64,000 nucleotides of DNA from Rostratula benghalensis (lineage: Eukaryota > Chordata > Aves > Charadriiformes > Rostratulidae): contig VXAI01000191.1 in NCBI GenBank assembly GCA_013399305.1, positions 1,406,132 to 1,470,131 on the forward strand. The letters run 5' to 3'. A program made the position numbers and the translations under genes. Of the stretch, positions 36,851-49,461 are shown one piece after another. Each line of letters starts with the position of its first letter. The stretch's first letter is position 1. Under the pieces are notes generated by a model that saw nothing but the letters and a program-made list of their open reading frames with translations, ran no database searches and was not told the origin of the DNA.

Positions 36851-39800
36851 AGAGGAATTCATTAGTGTAGGTAATAGCTCTTTTTGATAACTGAATTTGC
36901 TCAAACGCTGCCATGTTTTAGCATTTTTAGATTGACATTTATCTGTGGTTCGTGTCTGATTTTCAAGGAATGAACAGTTCAGTGCCCCAGACAGCATCGG
37001 GTATGGTCATTCCGTCCAGCCATGAATCAACAGAGGGACTCTGGTGACTTCAGCCTCAAGTGTTCCCCATCAGTGATATCTTGAGCAGCATCACCCGGTT
37101 CACTACGTGATGAACTGTATAACTGTATTAGAAAAGAACCATTTATAGAAGTAATATAACCCAGGCTTAAACAGAAATAATATTGGCAGGCAATATCATA
37201 TAATCATTAGAAACCATGACCTTGCTAAATGACTTCTGTTTGCATTATAGCCTTGTTTAATAAGTGCTTCACTACAACATAGCAGTCTTTTAGTGCAGAA
37301 TAATCCTTATCCTTGGAATGCCAGACATCAAGTCAGAAAGTCCCCATGTCAATTCAAGCGGTTGAAAGACATGACAAAGGAGACTGGATTATGTCTTGTG
37401 GATCACTTGTCCATCAGTATCATGTCAGAAATGTACTCCCCTCTTTGTAAAACTAACCCAAATGATCTTTTCTCAGGTTAGATCATTAAAATAATCTTCT
37501 TTCTTTCTAATCTGGGATGATCAGCTTTAAATGAGGTTTGGGGGGTAGGGCTTTCCATTTGCCTTCTGTAATCATCTAGTGGCGTTTGTATTGAAATTAA
37601 AAGTCTCTAGACCTAAGCTGTTATTGCCGTAAATGACTGATTTCTTATCACTCTTTGAAAATGAGTTTGTCATGGAAGGGAGCTCAAGAAATCTGAAATC
37701 TCTCTGTTGCAAACCAAAGGGGACAGATTCTTAGTTAAAAATATAAGCAAATAATGAAAAAGAAGCTAAGACTGGATGTCACAGTGAGTAGACTAATTGT
37801 GGGGAGCACGCAGAAGGGCTGGGGCTTTGTGCATGCCTTTGCAGCAGGAGGGTGCTGTGGGTGCTCCTGGTGCCGGGTGCTGTGGGTGATGTCTCATATG
37901 CTCAGGTGGAGGAGTTGCCAGTGAGGGGGATACACTGCAGGGTCCCTCGCTGTGTTCTTGCCCTGACAAACAGCCTAAACGTGAAGGAAAATAATGCCAG
38001 GTGTGGGTGCAGTGGGGAGAACTGCTCTCGACAGGAGACAACCGTAGCTGGTCCAAGTGGTGGCCCAGGAGTGGTGGTCCCAGCTGTTCCCAGTGGGAAG
38101 GTGTTCCTCGTTCCCTATTCCCACAGCATTCCTCTGATTGGCTGTGCAAGACAGATTGTAATATTCCTTTGGTATTTAAAACACCATGTTGTTGTTTCAG
38201 ATAAGGTCGGGGTGAGGATTTTTGAGGAAGGTAAGTTGATTGCAGCAAAAACTCTTCAACATGGAAGAGCTTTTGACTACGCAGCCTCCCTCTGCTCAGA
38301 GGCCGGATGCTCTGGTTTGCAGAATGAGCTGTATCATCTAGGTTTGCATCAGCAGCACAGCTCAGAGCTGGGCTGCCAATTGTAGCATCTTTCAAAATGA
38401 AGAGCTTTTAAAATGCAAAATGCAAGAAATTGATAAACAGGAGACTAGATTACAGCACGCTTGAAGAAGTAGTTTCACTTAATGCAGAAAAAGCCTTTGG
38501 GATACAATCCTATTTCATCCAACTGGTTTGCAAATTAATTATGCTAATCAGGTTCCTTTAATTACATTGCTTGAAGGAAGAGCAGCAGAACATGTAAATT
38601 CCATAAGAGAGAAAGCAAAAGGTTCCCCAGCAAATTATGGAGCAAAATTCAAGAAAGGCAGCCGTAGTGTGATGGGGAAGAATGCAATTATTTGAAAACG
38701 AAGTCTAGAGAAACTCCTGAATTCCTGATTTTTGTTTTCCTCAATGTCCTGCAGCACTCAGTTGTATCACACTGAGCAGGGCATTTTTCCAAAGTATTAA
38801 GACTTTCTGTTAAGCAACTTTTGCGACAGGTTAAAGTTAAAGCACTTGGCTCTTGCTTGGGGAAGGTTCAAGGCTATTGTTTGACTTAGACCACAGTGAG
38901 GGTCTCTACAGTGAGCTGGAATGTTTCTCCTGCCTTGCAGTCTCTGAGAAAGGCAAGTGAAAACTGTCAGGTACTCCGAGTGTGGTATACACCACCACCA
39001 TCTAGTGGTTACCTTCCAGCTTGATGGATGGCTGGCTGGAAGGTACTAACCAGAATTACCCTGGAAATTGGGAAAACTATAACCCGGGGCTGATCTATCT
39101 CAGTACATTTCTGTGCCTTTTATTTGTTTACTTGAGGAAAGTGTTCAAAGAAGAAAGAATGAAATTCTGTTGTCCGTGTTTAACAGCTGGAGAGGATATT
39201 AGAAAATCAATATAAAACTTGCACAATTCTAAAATACAATATGGGAGAGCACTGTTCTTTATAAGAAAATGCTGAATGCAAAACATTTGGAAGTGTAACT
39301 CTTGCATGTCACTTACACAGTTCTGAGAGCAGGTGGAGGAGTTTTAAAAGGAAAATACTTAAAAAAACCCCAAAGAAATACTCCTTTTTTGGCATGTTTC
39401 TTACACTGAGTAGACAAAACAGCACTGGTAGTTGTGAGGAAGCAAGTCTTAAAACCGTCATTTTTAACACTAAGCCACTCGGATATTTTATTGGTCACTT
39501 TTGCTAACAATTATGTTTAGATAATTTAATATTAATAATATTACCTGTAAAAATACAGTGCTTTATCTAATACTATCAAGAGTGCACTGTTCAAAGCATA
39601 AACCAAAATATCCATGCAGAATGTCCGTGAAACATGCGAAGGATTACTCTGGTTAGAAAAGATTGTGTTCAACTCACTTAAATTTTGCCATGTGGGAGTT
39701 ACACGCTGGGCACCACCAACAACTACCTACCTGCTGAGAGGTGAATTCATCCTACCTATTCTAAGCGTCCTCCCGTTTTAAGACAGAGAGCTCTTCTGTT

Positions 39801-42800
39801 GGAGGGTATGGCTTCTCTCTAGTCACTGTCAAGGAAACCTTGGTAACTAGTGTAGATGGGATACCGGCTTTTGGGGCGATAAAGCAAGCTAAGTATTGTC
39901 CAAAGTAAAGGCACGGTTATTAGATAAAAAGAAAAAAAAAAATCACCATTTGCTCTTATGAATCAAAGTTGAATTTTTAAACTTAACCTTTACTAAAGAA
40001 AAAATAATTTTTAAAGTATTATTTTTATAGTTAGACATAGAAATCAGAACACTCTGTTCTGACCTGCAGTTGGGAGGATCTGTCTCAACAAAATGTAAAA
40101 TAATCTCTTCTCTCACTTCCTGATGGGAATGTTAGATACTTCTCATGTGCTTTGGAAATTTGGGCTTCTCTCTTAATGTAAAGAAAAGGTTTTGTGAAGG
40201 CAACAGTAAGGAGTTCTGTTTCTTATTCATCGTTTCTGAGTGGACCCTTTATTCCATTTATGTAAATTACAACTTCATCCTCCCCCACGCCTTACCTCTT
40301 GGGTGGTGTATTGCTGTGACTCTTGAGAGAGACCCTGGGCTGATGGGCAGCGTGGGTCAGTGAGACATGGTCATGATCATGTGGGCCATTCCTGCAGTCT
40401 GTGGCTTCTGTTGTGATGGAGAAACAGTAGTGGGACCAACAGTGTACATAATAAACTCATTGCGGGACCAAGGTGTGAAACCCAGAGAGGCCCCTGTGGG
40501 GAAAGACCCATGGTAAGATCATCGTCTGTGTTGTCATCCTCTAAGCTTGCTCAGAGCTCCTTCTTTCCCTCAAAGTTTCTTTTTTTGTGGCCTGGGTCTG
40601 CGCTCTGCCTTCCTTCCTCAGCTCTATGTGGTGGCCTTCTCATCTGCTGGTCCTGGTTTCTGTGCTGCTCTTGTTGAAAATGTCAGGGAGAAGCCCTGGG
40701 CCAGTGTGACCTGGTGCAGCGCTAGCACTTCAGTGGAAGCACCAGCTGGGGATCTGGCCCTTGATCTGGGTTCAAGGCAGCAGAGTTTCCACAGCTCTCT
40801 TTGAAATGTTTTTTCTTTCTTTTTCCTCTGTTCCCTCACAAGGATATATTACCCTTGAGATATCTCAAGCTGACACTAATAGAAAACGAAGCTTTTCAGT
40901 AGGGGGGTAGAGGTCCTCTCACAATGCCCAGTCAGTCCTTGACCTTCCTGCCTAGACTTTTAACAACATTAAAGCCTTGATGATATGCTTTTTTTTTTTT
41001 GCAGATACCACTAGCAATTAAACCAGGACCACCATCTCATTCTAGTTGCTGCCAGACAACTGTCAAATACTAATGACCAGAGTTTGCTATGCCCATATTG
41101 GGATTAAAACTGGTGACCTACATGTGAAAGACTTTGTATCTCATTACCTCAAGCTCTTCACCCCTAGATTTCTTTGAAATGTAATGCTGTTTTCTGGTTT
41201 GCTTGTTCACTGGTGTCTGCCTGCTGTATTCCATGAACTGCCTGGGGATTGCTAATCCATGGTCCTCTCTCGTATCGCACACAATTTCCACCCATCCTAA
41301 TTTTTGTTCACTCTAATTGACCTTAAGGGATCTAGAAACTGGATAATAACTCAGGAGTAAGAAGATCAAAGCTTTTTACATCTAGGTCACTACTAATAAT
41401 CCAGTGGTGGCCACTAGAGCATATGTTTAGCATCTGATGTAAATTCTTTCAATCCCCTTCCTTGTAGTCACAAAATAATTTTTGTCTTTGCTTTACTAAG
41501 GCACTTTTGGTGACTTCAGTCGATGTTTGGCTAATTAAGAATAAATCTGTAAGCAAGGTGTCTGTTCAGAGTTTGACCTGGATTTAGTAAACTGCTCGGT
41601 GACTGCAGCCATTTCTGTACGATGGGAACCAAATAAAGGTCCAGTGCTGGAAAATTAAGATGCTGCAGGCTGTCAGTGCAGTTTAGACCCTGCCTTGCCC
41701 ACGTGCTTCCATTCTGGGGGAAGATTGTTGGTGTGGGGGTCCTACAGAAAGCCTGCAGCTGCTGCGTGTTTCCAGAGAACACTGAATATGAAGAAATAAA
41801 GGTTCTAGGCAGAGATCCAAAGCAACGACATTGCCAGGGCTCAGTCTGCATTTTTATCCACTAGCATACAAATTTTCCAGACAGACTGGTTCAGCAATTC
41901 TGATGGTCCCACCCCGACTCCTGGACAAAGCGAGTGAGACACATGACAAATACACGTGTAAGAGGGAGCTCTGTGTGCTGCATAGCTACTGCCAGATACA
42001 AAACACCGGGAAGGAACAGAGAAATGCTTTGAATTCTGTCATGCATGCTTTTGGAAGGAGAGTGATGTTATTAGCAGCGAGATTGTCTCCTGAAATGGAA
42101 ATACATAATTCAGTTTGTGGTTCAGTTAGTTCTATTAAAACTTTGTCTTTATTTCTGCTGTCAAAATACATTTAGAAGAAAACCTTCAAGTCGAAGGCAG
42201 GAAAGATTAAATTGCTCTTATCTTTTCAAGTTAAACTGAAAAGAGATGTTGGTGGAAGGGGGTTCTGAGGTAGAGCAGTGCCATAACCTCTTTGTATCTG
42301 CTCCCCAGGCAGAGGGAGGACAGGATCTCGGTGCAAGTTAAGGAGCGTGGGGAAATCTTCTTTCCAATATTGTAAATGTTTCCAGTGAAAACGGTCATTA
42401 TTTTCAGGGCCCCGGAGCCCTGCCAATTCCCTGAATCTTATTTGGATGCTGCTTAGCTTTAAGGAGCCTGGAAATGTTAAGCAGCATTAGATACAGGGAC
42501 AGTACGAAACCCACCCCCCTCTGTGGAAGGTCCTACTAGGTCCTTCATGCTTCATAGACTCCCTCAGCTTTGGACAATCTTTAAATAATGTTGAAAACCT
42601 GGCTTTAAATACTGCAATGTAAAGCAATGAATGATGCAGTATTCGAATGTGAGTGACTAACTTTAAGTAAACGGTTGGGACTTGTTCAGAAACATAACAC
42701 AGACATAAAATCCTCATCTCAGCTCATTGGTTGGCCTTGGTGTTTGTTTCTAACGCCTAAAACCAAAACCCAACCTTTCCATGGAGAATTTGGAAGACGA

Positions 42801-43093
42801 TCAAATTCCCAATCCAAGGTATTTAGAAACCAAGATCTCACCTGCTCTACATGGAAACTGTAATTCCTGGGCTTTTCAGAGCAGCCAGAAACTTCCCTGC
42901 CCTCCCAGTAGCACACTGTTTGCTCTTGTGGCTCAAGAGCTGTCGATGGTTCACCCATGCTAATTCTTGCCAGTATCCAAAACTAAAAAAATGCTGTTTC
43001 TCACAGTTGTGTCTGGACTTCTTGGTAGTCCTCCTGGGGAGAATTACGTGCTTCTGCACCACGCAGGGAGAATAAGAGGTCAATTGCCTGTAA

Positions 43094-43155
43094 TGTGTAA
43101 CTGATGTCTATATGTTGTATAACTAATGTCTGTATGATAATGTGTAACTGATGTG
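43094..43155. repeat. Degenerate tandem repeat, three units of 22-25 bp
   Basis: Units built on TGTGTAACTGATGTCTATATG start at about 43094, 43116 (TGTATAACTAATGTCTGTATG) and 43141 (TGTGTAACTGATGTGCAC). The outer two are closer to each other than either is to the middle one. Confidence 0.75.
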
Positions 43156-46100
43156 CACTAAAACAATGAGCTTTTGCACCTTCTGATGTCAGCCCTGGTC
43201 ACGTTGTATGCACGCAGAGGGACTCTGCAGTGCATGGGCAGCCGCTCTGGTGCTCCTGGTACGTGTTGGACTTGCTGTGCTTCTCTGGGGGCTCAGCCTG
43301 GGAATGCAGAACAGCCCTTTATCTGGGAATTTGAGTTTTCCTGAAGGCTGCTTAAAGCAAATATTCCACACTGCTCTCCACCCAAAAATCCCAATCTGAT
43401 GGACCCAAAAAGTAATAAGGTGAGAGGTCAGGTATAACAGTGGTAGATGTCTCATTCATCTATGATATTGCAAGGCCGTTTATTTTATTGCCTTGCTTTG
43501 CTGCTGTGCTGGTGTCCAGCCACGTGAGTGGGTTGTGGGATTAGACTGATGCCAGCAAAGCACTTTGGGATCACTTGGATTTCTGTAGGTGTGAAAACAG
43601 CTCTTTTTAAAATTGAAAACCTGTTATTAACCACACGTCTCACAAATTGGTATAGCTAGCTAAATCTACAGATTGTTACCTCTCCTGAGGCAATGTGAGC
43701 AATGATATCTGTCAAAGGAAAAGTACAAGCTAGTTTGCTGTGACTGGAAAATGTACATTGCCCTCTTGTGAAAACACTGTCAGCTCCACTGAAGCAATAG
43801 AAATATCCAAGGATACATTTCAGTTGAAAAGTCAATGTGTTCTGCCACTCTATAAATATAGCACAGGTCAATCATTGCTTTAGACTGACATCTCAGAGAG
43901 AGTGTGCTCACAGGACACCACAACCAAATCTTTCCTATTTATGTACACAGAGTAGAAGAAAAAAGGGGGAAAAAAAGCTTTTTTCCCCGTGGCTCTGCAG
44001 TCATTCTGGATTTTAGTTACTTTTTCAGCATGCTGAACTCTACTGTCACTGTATCGCTGTGACAGCTTCACTTGCATTTCAGTTTAATGACAGGTCTCAA
44101 ACACATGATACTGTGACCTCAAATTTGCATCACATTCAAGCTTCAGTGCTGCACCACCCCTTTCTCTCCCTGTCATTTCATATCAGCAGTTAGAGTGGCT
44201 GTAGATTGTAGATATTGATGAATTCTACTGGAAATGCAAGAGGCCTGTCTAGTCCAGCAGAAGATCTGGAAAGGTGATAGGTCAGTTATAGACAGCGTGA
44301 GGAAATAGCACTTTATATTTCAGTTGTGAATTAACATCTTCACCCAGCTATTCCTGTGTTCAGCCTATAGTCGTGGCAATTCCCAAGGAATCACAGAGTG
44401 CTCTCATGGAAGCGGATTCAGGTCATGCCTGCTGCTGGGATATATAACCTGTCTTGGGATCTGTCACCCCATCAGGATGCAGCATCTCTTCCCATTGATG
44501 AGGAAGAACGAAGCATTGAGCTTTGAATGGGTGTTTGTCAGGCTGGCTCTTAATCTAAATGCGACAGAACATTTAAAAACAGAAAATATTTTTTCAGCAA
44601 ATGGTGCTACCAGAATAGAGACAGTATATTCACAGCTGACAAATGTAGGTACTGTGGTACTGGTTAGATATCAGGACTGTCCACAGCTGAGTGGCAGTCA
44701 AAAAATCTAGTGAATAAGAGAAGGCAGACATAAACATGTTTTGGGGTGGGACTGGAAGATGGATGCTGATAGCAGGTGGAAATGATTAAATTCAAGACCT
44801 TCTTTCTCTGCCAGCAGATCTTTATTTAGATTGAACTTATCTTCATGAATAACCTGGACAGCTGTGAAAAATCTGCCATTTTCTGTGCTTGCTTTGAGTG
44901 TCCTCTCACTGTTTCTTAAATGAAGAGAGCCAAAACCTTAACACAGGGAGTCTCCAACTGTGAGATTTTCATTTTCTGTGAAAATACTGGAGCTCTGGGA
45001 GCTTTCTAAGAGTTGATGGTCTGCTTACACTGTAGTAGGAGAGACTGAGCTACCAGTGGTACTAAGTCTTTCTGGCACTTGTGTAAGAAAAGAACAGAGA
45101 TACCTCAGAAAGCAGTTTTTGATTGACCTTCATTGATTTCATGCTTTCAGAATTCTCTCTCTGGTGTACTTGGACAACCCAAAATATGGCTACTGACTAC
45201 TGCTAATGATATTTGCCTGAGTGAGAGCTTAATATGTTCAATTTGAGAGCTTTGGTGATGTGGTTTAGGTTTTTACCACATTTCTCAAGAGCTGCCTCTG
45301 CTCATGGTCATGGCAGATGCTGCTGCTAAATTTGCCCTGGCAGCTGGACTGGGTTTATTCTGGGCTCCATCCCAGGTGCAGGAAGAAATGCCAGTGTTGT
45401 GTTTTCTAGCTGGACCCTAGACCCCAGCCTGGAAGACAAGCTTCTGCATAATTTTTACGTCACTAAAAAGCACTGGCGCCCCTTAGCTTGGTAGGCTATT
45501 AGTTTTCTTTAGACATGTCCTGTCTGAGGCAGATTTCAAGTGTCTTCTCTCCTGTTGTTTAGCAGGGACTAACTATATACAATTCTCCTGTGTTTCTTGT
45601 TGAGTAAGTGTTTGTTACATCCTCAGAGACTGAATTCCCCAGCTGGCTTGCTGAAGGTCTTTGCCTGGGCAGTATTATCACCCGTAGGCATTTGGCTGTC
45701 ACTGAGGAAAGATGCAAAGAATTTTGAGACTTCTTTACAAGGAAATCTGGTTGTAACCTTAGTTATGAAGATGCTGTCACCTCTCCATAAAGATCACGCT
45801 ATGAGAAAGAGGGCTTTGCCCTGTTTTTATGAGAGCATGAACTCTAAACAGACCAAATGCCAACTCTGTCATATATTCTAAGTAAGACTCCACATGGAAT
45901 CTCTGTGGAACTAGTTGCATTTTAGAGGCAGCTGCCTTAAGAGAGTGCTTGTTCATTGAATGCCTTCCACAGATGATTCATGAAGTTTTTAGAGGCTTGA
46001 AAATCCTTTGGCCGTCAAGACAACCCTTTATACCAGGAGTGTTGAGAAAGGAATGCAATAGGAGGACAAATTCAGAAAAACCACCATGTTGGAGAAGATG

Positions 46101-46186
46101 CCTGCCTACCTGTTACTTGTGTGATAACAGCAACCAGCTGAGAGAATGCTTTCTTGTTTTATTCTCTTCTGGTAATTTTGGGTTTG

Positions 46187-46219
46187 ATTTTTTTTGTTTG
46201 TTTTGTTTTGTTTTTTGTT
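46187..46219. repeat. TTTTG-rich low-complexity tract
   Basis: T-runs broken by single G at four- to six-base spacing. No neighbouring retroposed sequence was recognised. Confidence 0.8.
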
Positions 46220-48970
46220 AATTGAGAATTTAAGAACTTAAGCTCATTAGTTTTCATCCCTAATTACATCTGGTATGAAAATGTGAGTCTATCAAACACA
46301 TGTGAAATAGATGTCATTATCCTTCCTCTAGAAATAACTCACCTCTAGAGTGCATTGTATGCACTCAACTCAGAGAGCAGATATGTCAGGAACTGAGTTG
46401 TATTTCTCAGTTGCAAACTTTAAAAAGATGATTTGGGAACTGGCATCACCAAGAACAGTGTTCCTGCGGGGGATCTCTTTTGGCAAGCGTATACCAGCAT
46501 CCTTCTAGAGAACAATTGGTAGCATAATGGTTTGGTCATGATTACATAGTTTATTGTTCAACCATTGATATCTATAGGGCTATTTATTCAACTGCATTAA
46601 CTCTGAGGTAGAAAAATATTAAAGATGATGTGATCTGCTGCTCTTCTAAGAAAGCTAGCTTATCCAAAGGCATGTCTGACTAATCCTCCTTTAAATTCTC
46701 ACCCCAATAATGAACTCTATTTTTGCCATTATTATTGTTATTGCATTGTTCCGTGCTTGCTAAAGACTGAGTAGCTGTTGTTGTGTGTTCATGAAAGCCT
46801 ACAACCTGATGTATTTAACATGTTTACCAGAATACTTGGGGGAAAAAGTCAAATCTATTACTCATATTCATTACTCAGTGTGGATAAGCAACAGTTGTTC
46901 CCCAGTGTGAGCTAGTTACCATAATTATACTGCTGGGCAGTTCAAATTGCATCAGCCTACATTTTTGAGTGTATTTTTGAGGTAATGTTTATTAATGGGA
47001 AACATTGATTTTGATACATCCTTCTAGTTACGCTTTGCTGTGTCTATAAATAGAACATGTATTTTGCTCCTTGCAAGTGGGTTTAGTTGGGCTTTCAGGG
47101 TTTTTGACATTTTTTTTATTTTTTGCAGCTGAGGGGAAGAATTCAAATGTATCATTCACCACTACTGAGAAGACATTGGTTTTACCTTTGTCATGCCCAG
47201 AATTTTATGCACAGCTAAAGTGGTGTGAGCATCCTCAGTTGGTCTGGTGCACAGAGGGTAACTTAATCCAAAGGAGAACGTGTACCTGTGATGAGCTTGT
47301 GTGATAAATAAAGCAGCGAGGAATCAGCGTTAGAGGAGTGTATTGCTTAAGTACTTTTTATTGTGTCTTCTTTTCAGCAGATCCTAATTATGTTAATGGA
47401 ATTTCAGTTGTGATAAGAGTGTCAAATAGTGCATGCAGTGAGATACCCTGGTGTTGGAAGAATGGTCATGGGTAGTAGCTTTCTTTCAAGGAAGCATGTT
47501 GAAACATCGGTTTTGTTAGTATGGTTTTGTTCACCTTTATAGGTAAAGATATCTTTTACTTAAAAGTAACTCATTCTCTGCAGATTTTAGAATTTATTAT
47601 ATACTATCCCTTTGTATGGTCTTACTGCATTCTGGTGTTAAGTAATTTATAGACTAATTATATGAATAATTATAGTATCTAAAGGCATCAAGTGACAGAT
47701 AAGCTGGTTGAGTTACCTATAACCAAAGAGACTGCTCTACCCATTGTACTTTTTTTGCTGCTTACAGCAAAAAGGAGCAGAAATTCAAAGGCACCATGCG
47801 CTGAAGGATTTCAGTTACTTAAGCAGGCAAATACAGGAGAGCAGGCAACCCTGCCTCTCGCTTGCAATATCTTACATGAACAAGCAGCATGTTCCATTTT
47901 ATACTACTAGGTGTATGTATTTCTGTAAAATGAACCCTTGTGGTCATGTCTGATACCTGAAAGATGGATAACACCACCCAGGGGATAATCACCCCCTGGA
48001 AAGTGATAGAATAAAGTTTTGAGGAAACAGAATCTGTGGGGTAATTCCCCCCTCCAAACATCTGGTTCACTCTGCTTAATTCCACAGAAGTCTGCATGCC
48101 CCACAAGTTGGGTGGAGTAGAAGGAATAAAAGTAGGGAGAAGCTCTACTCTGTGGAATGGCACTGTCTTCTTTAGCTGGCCAATTGCCTGAAAAGGAGAT
48201 ACCTTTGGAAAACATCTAGGACTGAGTATCACTGGTATAAATAGTAGTAGCACAGCAGCAGCATATCCAGGAAGATGGCATCTTTGTGTGAAATGATCTG
48301 TATGCCCCACAGAGAGTTTTTCTACATCTCTTTCTATAGATGGCAAAGAACATAACTGATGGGGAAAAAAATCATGCATGGTGAGGAGTTTCCCTCCTTA
48401 CGTCATTTTAGACAAGGAACAAGAATGTAATGCTCTTTTACATCCTTCCATTCACCCTTTGAAAGTTTTTGTTCAAGATTCCTTTCCCTTACAGGGGTTT
48501 ATCTGTGGAGCTAATAGACAAGAAGACAGTGTTCCCAAGAGCTGTCATTTTTTGAATACTTGTGGTTCATTCTAGACTTGCCCACACTTCTTCATTAGCA
48601 GAAGGTGACACAACGGATTGTGCTGTTCCCTTCTTCTTTCCCACCCTTGACAAGATCCATTGGATCAAGTTACAAAGAAAAAACTTTCAGGTTCCTTGGA
48701 CCGACTTTGCCTCTTTCCTCTTTCTTTTTCGTCTGTGTTGCACTTGAGGCTTTGTCCAACTGCTGGACCAAATCGACCAAGGTTCCTAGATGTTGTGATT
48801 ATCAGTAACAGCAATAATAATTTTATTATTCACATGGAAATACAAGTGTGTGCAACACTTCATATAAATAAATCTTGGGGTTTTTTAAATGTCAGTGAGC
48901 TCAAGAGTGTTATCTTCCAAGGCATTTTTTTCTAAGCAAGAACTGATTTAGTTCACTCCTTTGATACATA

Positions 48971-48996
48971 TCTAAATCTATCTCTCTATCTATCTA
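48971..48996. repeat. TCTA/TCTC tetranucleotide microsatellite
   Basis: An impure TCTA array, interrupted by AA and a TCTC unit. It may vary in length between individuals. Confidence 0.75.
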
Positions 48997-49436
48997 GTCA
49001 TATATGCATGATCCTTTGCACCCGAATGCCGGTATTTCAAAGTTTTTGTATATTATTGGTCCTGGTATTGACCTTTCAAAAGGCTTGTGTTATAAGAAAA
49101 AGTCTAGAAGTGGAAGAAAATGCATTATCTCACAAAGCTGGAATCTTAGAGCTATACTGTGGACTGTGGTAAAAGAGACTTTTTTATTATTATTATTCTC
49201 CATAGGAACAGAACTGTAAGGGATGCAGGTGGACAGGTCTCCTAAGTAGGGCTGTACAGAATTCTCAGAAGGAAATCTGAAAACCTGTCTGCTTACAGCT
49301 TCATTCATTGCAAAAGAAAAGCTTTGGGACAGGCCTTGCAGTAGTTAGAAATGTGAGCCCATTTCCAGTTTCAAATTATTAGAACCTTCAGTTTAATTCC
49401 TCTGTGAGTAGTTGGATTGCTTTGAAACTCTGAACT

Positions 49437-49461
49437 AAAAAAAAAAAAAAAAAAAAAAAAA
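49437..49461. repeat. A25 homopolymer
   Basis: Twenty-five consecutive A, with further A-rich sequence downstream (49491-49517). The upstream sequence was checked for a processed pseudogene body and none was recognised. Confidence 0.88.

Noticed and set aside
49437..49461. A25 tract as the tail of a processed pseudogene
   Set aside because: The upstream sequence shows no coding remnant, and no target-site duplication was visible around it.
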